Shown here: piece by piece, positions 47,361 to 51,151 of the stretch
How the letters are laid out: every line of letters starts with the position of its first letter
How positions within the stretch are numbered: position 1 is the first letter of the stretch
DNA from: a virus
Virus record (IMG/VR): IMGVR_UViG_3300046170_000002
Span: 1-51,151 of that record
Direction: 5' to 3' (one strand)
DNA: 51,151 nt
Program-made: the position numbers and the translations under genes
Notes under the pieces: model-generated
What the model saw: only the letters and a program-made list of their open reading frames with translations
Database searches by the model: none
Told to the model about the DNA's origin: nothing

Positions 47361-50342
47361 TTAATCTAACCAACCGTCTAATATTGTTGATATAGAACGT
47401 AAGCTATCGTCCCATACGTCTTGTTTACCTACACCAGCTTCATTTCCTAAAGCAGCAATAAGCAATGAAGCTTTACGTTGTTGGTCATTATCCCACCTTT
47501 TAAAGTCATGGTCTGCCTCATCTCTTAATTCTTGCCATAAAAAGTTATTAGCAGAAGCAGTAAGACCAAAAGCATTCTGTGCGTTCTGTTGATTAACTGC
47601 ATTAAAAGCAGCAGTATCAGCAGTATTAGCTTTACGCCTCCACTCTACGTTTGACTGTGCAATTACTGTTTCATTCTGTGTATTAAATTGTTCTCTAGCA
47701 AAATCTTGCTGTGCATTAAATTTAGATACATCAGTTTTTAATTGAGATTCAGCTAGTTCAGCTTGTAACTCATTACCAACTCTTCTAGCTTCTGCAGCAT
47801 TATTTTGAGAAGCATTAAATTGTTCCATTGAATTTAACTGACTTGTATTAAATTGTTTGTTTTGTTCTTCAAGACTAGCCATAAACTGATTAGTTTGATT
47901 TTGACTAGTAGCATTAAACTGTGCTTGAGCATTTAAAGCAGACTGGTCAGATAAAAGTCTTTGTTGTTCTAATTGACTTTTCATCATACTTGCTTGTTGC
48001 TCATTATTAAGATTAGCCATGTCCATAGATAAAAAGTTTTGAGCATTACTAATTGCTAACTTAGTTCTTTGGTCTGCAGTAGCCATATCCATAGAAGCTA
48101 AAGCTGTAGCATTTTGCATTGCAGCTTGTTGTTCTGCATTCATGTTGGTAATAGATACTGTTTGCATAAACTTACTATTAGCTAATTCAACTTGTTGAGC
48201 TGAATTAAATTTAGTCATGTCCATATTTGCTTGGATATTAGCTCTTTGCATTGCAGTTTGTTGGTCAACATTAAGTTGAGCTAATCCCATTTGTTGAGCT
48301 AACTCACCATTTTTAATATTAACTTGCATTTGCTTATTAAGATTTGCAAGTTCTGTTTGTTGAGCAGCACTAAGATTTTCTGACCCAGCTTGATTAAGAG
48401 CTGATAAGTTTGCAAGTTTCATTTGCTGGTCATTAGATAAATTAGCTAAGTCCATTTGCTGTTTAAATCCAGCATTCTTAGATAAGAAATCTGCAGCAGT
48501 TTGCATTTCTGCCATACGTTCTTGATTGACTGCAGCTTGGTTAGCTCCTTCAACTTGTGCTTCTATCTGAAGCTCTGCCATATTTAACTGTTGTTCGTTA
48601 CCAAGATTTTGCATGTTTGTCTGCTGTTGGTTTTGAACATTAGTTATTGCAGCTTGTTGTTGATTCTGTAAGTTAGCTAATCTTGTTTGTTGTTGTTGTT
48701 CAGCAGTAGTCATTACAGCTTGTTGTGTAAATTGACTTTGCATTGTTCTCATTTGTTGAGACATCTGTGCAGTTTGACTTGCAGCATCTTGACGATTTGC
48801 TAAGTTCTGCATTCTTAATTGTTGTTCTTGAGTAGCTTGTTGTAAGTTTGCTTGTTGTTGATTACTTAAATTTTGAGCTGCTCTAGCTTGTAAAGCTTGT
48901 GCGTTATTTTGTGCCATTGGCATAGCACTTTGAATAATAGCATTAAATAATGAATCTCTACCTACAGTAGAAACACTAAGACCTCTTTGTGCCATTCCAG
49001 CATTAACAGCGTCTACAGCAGGTTTAGCCCACATAGGAATCTCACCGTCTTCCATACCACCTAATAAACTTTCCATCTGTGAAGATACTAAAGCTTCTGT
49101 AGGTAATGCAGCAATAGCAGCATTAACTTCTACAGGATTCTCATCTACTTGAGCTGTCATTGTTGCAGGGTCTTCTACAATAGCAGCAGCTATATCTTGT
49201 GGTATATTAGCAACTTCAGCTACCATAGATGCAGCAGCACCTTTAGCTTCAGTACCTTTTACTGCTCTTTGTTGTGCAGCTTCATAACCAGCAGTTCCAA
49301 TAACTTGTGCAGCTTGTCCAGCATTAGCAGGTTGACCTGTAATAGCTTCTCTTTCTTGAGCTTCAGCATCAGCAGTTCCAGCAAGTTGAATTTTAGCACC
49401 TGTTACGTTTGGAGCAAAAGCACCTGCAGATAAAACACCTTCTACATTTTTAGCTTTGGCAGCATTCATTACACTTGTTTCTATTTCAGCAGCTACTGCA
49501 GGTCCTGATAAAGTTCTTATTTCAGTTACACGAGCTTTTGCATCTGGGGATAATGTTCCTGTTTTAGCATCTACAGCTACTTGAGTCCCTGATACAGTTG
49601 TAGTAGGTGCTTGAGCTGCAGCAGCTACTTGTGTTTTAGGTCCTGTATCTCTAGCAGTACCTGTAGACACAGCTTCTGTTGCAGTAAACTCAACACGGTC
49701 AGCTACACCTCTTTCAGTGTCTTCCATTTGAGGTACATCTTCTCTTGCGATTTCAGTATCTTCTCTACCTATTGTAGCAGGTGTTGAAATTTGTGGAGTA
49801 TCAGCAGGAAGTACTCCTTGTGCTGTTAACTCTGCAGATGTTCCAGTTCTAGCAACTCTTTCTTCTCTAGCTGTATCTGTTGCAGTTTGAGTTGTAGTGC
49901 TTGTCTGGTCTATTGGGTCTTGAAGGTCTGGAGTAAATCCGGGTTTATTTACTGGGTCTCCTACTGGTCCTTCTTTTGGAGGAAGAATACCTCCATCTCT
50001 TGGAGGCATTATCGGAGTTTCTACTGGTCCACCCGGAGGAGTTACAGGAGGTCTTTCAATTGGTCCACTTGCACCACCACCCGGTCCACCTATTGATGGT
50101 GGTTGAATTGGTTTATCATTTGGAGGACCTTTAACTGGTCCACCCGGAGGAGCTACTGGTCCACCTTTCTTAGGAGGTAATCCCGGTCTTTCGTTGTCCT
50201 CAACAGTTGTAATACCGTCTCTAACTTTTTTACCTTTTCTATAACTTACTCTACCACCTTTAGACATATCTAATCTATTATCGGTAGTATATTTTTTAGT
50301 ATATTTTTTATTTCTTTTCTTTTGTTGTTTATTTTTTTTCAT
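47361..50342 (-). CDS. Large Gln/Asn/Ala-rich structural protein, 993 residues
   Basis: The Lys-rich start (MKKNKQQKKRNKKYTKKYTT) leads to a Pro/Gly-rich stretch (residues about 55-130) and a Thr/Ala-rich region. A long helical part (about 480-930) is made of recurring units such as LANLNNEQQASM and MQNLGNEQQLNMA. The C-terminal block is FLWQELRDEADHDFKRWDND. The repeats suggest an extended coiled-coil rod. First and largest of the internal/tail-associated cluster. Function unknown, likely virion structural. Confidence 0.65.
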   Translation of the reverse strand: MKKNKQQKKRNKKYTKKYTTDNRLDMSKGGRVSYRKGKKVRDGITTVEDNERPGLPPKKGGPVAPPGGPVKGPPNDKPIQPPSIGGPGGGASGPIERPPVTPPGGPVETPIMPPRDGGILPPKEGPVGDPVNKPGFTPDLQDPIDQTSTTTQTATDTAREERVARTGTSAELTAQGVLPADTPQISTPATIGREDTEIAREDVPQMEDTERGVADRVEFTATEAVSTGTARDTGPKTQVAAAAQAPTTTVSGTQVAVDAKTGTLSPDAKARVTEIRTLSGPAVAAEIETSVMNAAKAKNVEGVLSAGAFAPNVTGAKIQLAGTADAEAQEREAITGQPANAGQAAQVIGTAGYEAAQQRAVKGTEAKGAAASMVAEVANIPQDIAAAIVEDPATMTAQVDENPVEVNAAIAALPTEALVSSQMESLLGGMEDGEIPMWAKPAVDAVNAGMAQRGLSVSTVGRDSLFNAIIQSAMPMAQNNAQALQARAAQNLSNQQQANLQQATQEQQLRMQNLANRQDAASQTAQMSQQMRTMQSQFTQQAVMTTAEQQQQTRLANLQNQQQAAITNVQNQQQTNMQNLGNEQQLNMAELQIEAQVEGANQAAVNQERMAEMQTAADFLSKNAGFKQQMDLANLSNDQQMKLANLSALNQAGSENLSAAQQTELANLNKQMQVNIKNGELAQQMGLAQLNVDQQTAMQRANIQANMDMTKFNSAQQVELANSKFMQTVSITNMNAEQQAAMQNATALASMDMATADQRTKLAISNAQNFLSMDMANLNNEQQASMMKSQLEQQRLLSDQSALNAQAQFNATSQNQTNQFMASLEEQNKQFNTSQLNSMEQFNASQNNAAEARRVGNELQAELAESQLKTDVSKFNAQQDFAREQFNTQNETVIAQSNVEWRRKANTADTAAFNAVNQQNAQNAFGLTASANNFLWQELRDEADHDFKRWDNDQQRKASLLIAALGNEAGVGKQDVWDDSLRSISTILDGWLD

Positions 50343-50363
50343 TTAAATACCTATAAGTATATT

Positions 50364-50606
50364 CTACTTGACTTCAAAGAGTTTGTCAAGCTTTTCTCCG
50401 ATTTTATCTATCCTATCCATGAGGATTCCCATGTCATCTTTAACTTCGTTTTTGGTTACATACTCTCTAGCTATCTCTTCACGAGTCTTGTTTAAGAGTA
50501 TGTCAAGGCGTTTAGCCTCTTCTGTGTTTTGTCTAATGCTGTAAAGCACTGGTGCTAACACCAAAGTTATAAATATATTCCAAAATAAATAAGGTGTTAG
50601 TTCCAT
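50364..50606 (-). CDS. Small membrane coiled-coil protein, 80 residues
   Basis: Start ATG 50606 (MELTPYLFWNIFITLVLAPV) is chosen since the longer frame runs back into the previous gene. One N-terminal membrane helix is followed by a coiled coil (ILLNKTREEIAREYVTKNEV, then GILMDRIDKIGEKLDKLFEV). Topology resembles spanin or holin-accessory proteins. Placed among tail genes, so the role is unsure. Confidence 0.55.
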   Translation of the reverse strand: MELTPYLFWNIFITLVLAPVLYSIRQNTEEAKRLDILLNKTREEIAREYVTKNEVKDDMGILMDRIDKIGEKLDKLFEVK

Positions 50607-50613
50607 AGTGTTT

Positions 50614-50958
50614 TTATCCGATTGTTTTAGTAACGGATGTTGGTGTGATAAGTAATGCGATTTGAGCATCTAAGCTAGACTTCATAGCTGTTACAGCATC
50701 ACTACCCATAGCTGTTTCAACCCAGCCTTGTACGTCTGAAGCAGATAAATCTGCAAAAGCTGTAAAGCTTGACAAGTCTGAAGTATCTACAGATTGTGTT
50801 CCGTATGATGTAGCAGTCCAGTTGTTACCATCAGCATCCTGATTAGCATCGTCTTCTGCTGTTAATCTCCAATGCACGTTATAAACAACGTCTGCATTAC
50901 TATCTAGTGTTGGGTAAGTATCAACTGTTGAAACGTCCCAAGTATATCCAATTGCCAT
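50614..50958 (-). CDS. Conserved tail-region protein, 114 residues
   Basis: Begins MAIGYTWDVSTVDTYPTLDS, then ADVVYNVHWRLTAEDDANQD. I recall this N-terminal block from small proteins encoded next to tail fibres in cyanophages and pelagiphages. A helical C-terminus (LSASDVQGWVETAMGSDAVT) follows. RBS GGAG before ATG 50958. Follows the S74 fibre with one base between. Function unknown. Confidence 0.68.
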   Translation of the reverse strand: MAIGYTWDVSTVDTYPTLDSNADVVYNVHWRLTAEDDANQDADGNNWTATSYGTQSVDTSDLSSFTAFADLSASDVQGWVETAMGSDAVTAMKSSLDAQIALLITPTSVTKTIG

Positions 50959-50959
50959 A

Positions 50960-51151
50960 TTATTCTCCTTTTAGTTTGTTAATTTCAGATTGTAAGGCTT
51001 CAATCTGTGCTTGTTGTTCTTTCATTCCTTTTACAAGGTGGACTACCAATTTGCTGTAATCCATCTGATACATTTCTTCTTCAGAACCTGATACTGCATT
51101 TGGTACTATGTCCATAACTTCTTGAGCTATTAAACCTTCGTCAGCTTGTCC
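50960..51151 (-). CDS. S74-type fibre chaperone, C-terminal fragment (cut by window edge)
   Basis: The last 63 residues of a fibre protein: GQADEGLIAQEVMDIVPNAV, then YQMDYSKLVVHLVKGMKEQQ and a C-terminal coiled coil, as in peptidase S74 intramolecular chaperones (compare GFLAHEVQDIVPEAI and DQSKLVPLL in the 3955-5871 fibre). The catalytic Ser-Lys lies beyond the edge. A second S74 fibre gene therefore exists just outside the window. Confidence 0.85.
   Translation of the reverse strand, partial: GQADEGLIAQEVMDIVPNAVSGSEEEMYQMDYSKLVVHLVKGMKEQQAQIEALQSEINKLKGE

Noticed and set aside
49149-49433. Cys/Ser-rich plus-strand frame opposite the 993-residue gene
   Set aside because: Composition is the complement of Ala/Glu/Gln codons on the real strand; no ribosome site.
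1-51151. Prophage or integrated element
   Set aside because: No integrase, excisionase, repressor or attachment-site repeats, and gene content is that of a lytic phage.

Overview
The window is part of the genome of a lytic, short-tailed (podovirus-like), AT-rich double-stranded DNA phage. The compact gene packing, low GC, tail-fibre families and many tiny late proteins resemble phages of streamlined marine bacteria (SAR11, OM43 or SAR116 type hosts). The host is inferred, not shown. There is no integrase, no repressor and no phage RNA polymerase in the window. Several near-perfect sigma-70 type promoters suggest that host RNA polymerase transcribes at least the early genes. Both ends cut through genes: the N-terminus of a tail protein on the left, and the C-terminus of an S74-chaperone fibre on the right.

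Layout. (1) 1-16963, minus strand: packaging and virion genes. Read in transcription order they are TerS, a series of tiny basic proteins, TerL, portal, an overprinted small gene, scaffold, major capsid protein followed by a strong terminator, tail connector, nozzle, and two large tail fibres. (2) 16964-19350: a control region with a divergent promoter pair, about 900 nt of non-coding DNA, a DnaA-box origin-like segment and two homologous promoter modules. (3) 18001-32890, plus strand: many small early proteins, then SSB, primase-helicase, family A DNA polymerase, three nucleases, and class I ribonucleotide reductase NrdA/NrdB. (4) 33004-51151, minus strand: fibre-related proteins, large internal virion proteins (one with a lysozyme domain), endolysin, holin and small membrane proteins. 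These are followed directly by an unusual cassette of CsgF, CsgG, a curlin-like secreted protein, a FecR-domain protein and a CHASE2-adenylate cyclase.

How the parts fit. Replication is T7-like at the protein level (primase-helicase, PolA with Tyr at the 762 position, SSB with acidic tail, endonuclease I), with nucleotide supply from RNR. The most notable part is the end of the lysis operon. It encodes an outer-membrane curli secretion pore with a candidate substrate, plus an envelope sensor-like FecR and a cyclase predicted to make cAMP. Together these could remodel the outer membrane or host signalling late in infection.

Caveat. Four genes (a tail fibre, nrdB, csgG and the cyclase) are broken by six single-base insertions in total. 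In each case skipping exactly one base restores a full-length family member. Residual sequencing indels are the simplest explanation, but the fibre and nrdB share an identical TTTCGGT break site that would also suit +1 ribosomal frameshifting. All functions come from motif and family recognition by eye; no database search was run.
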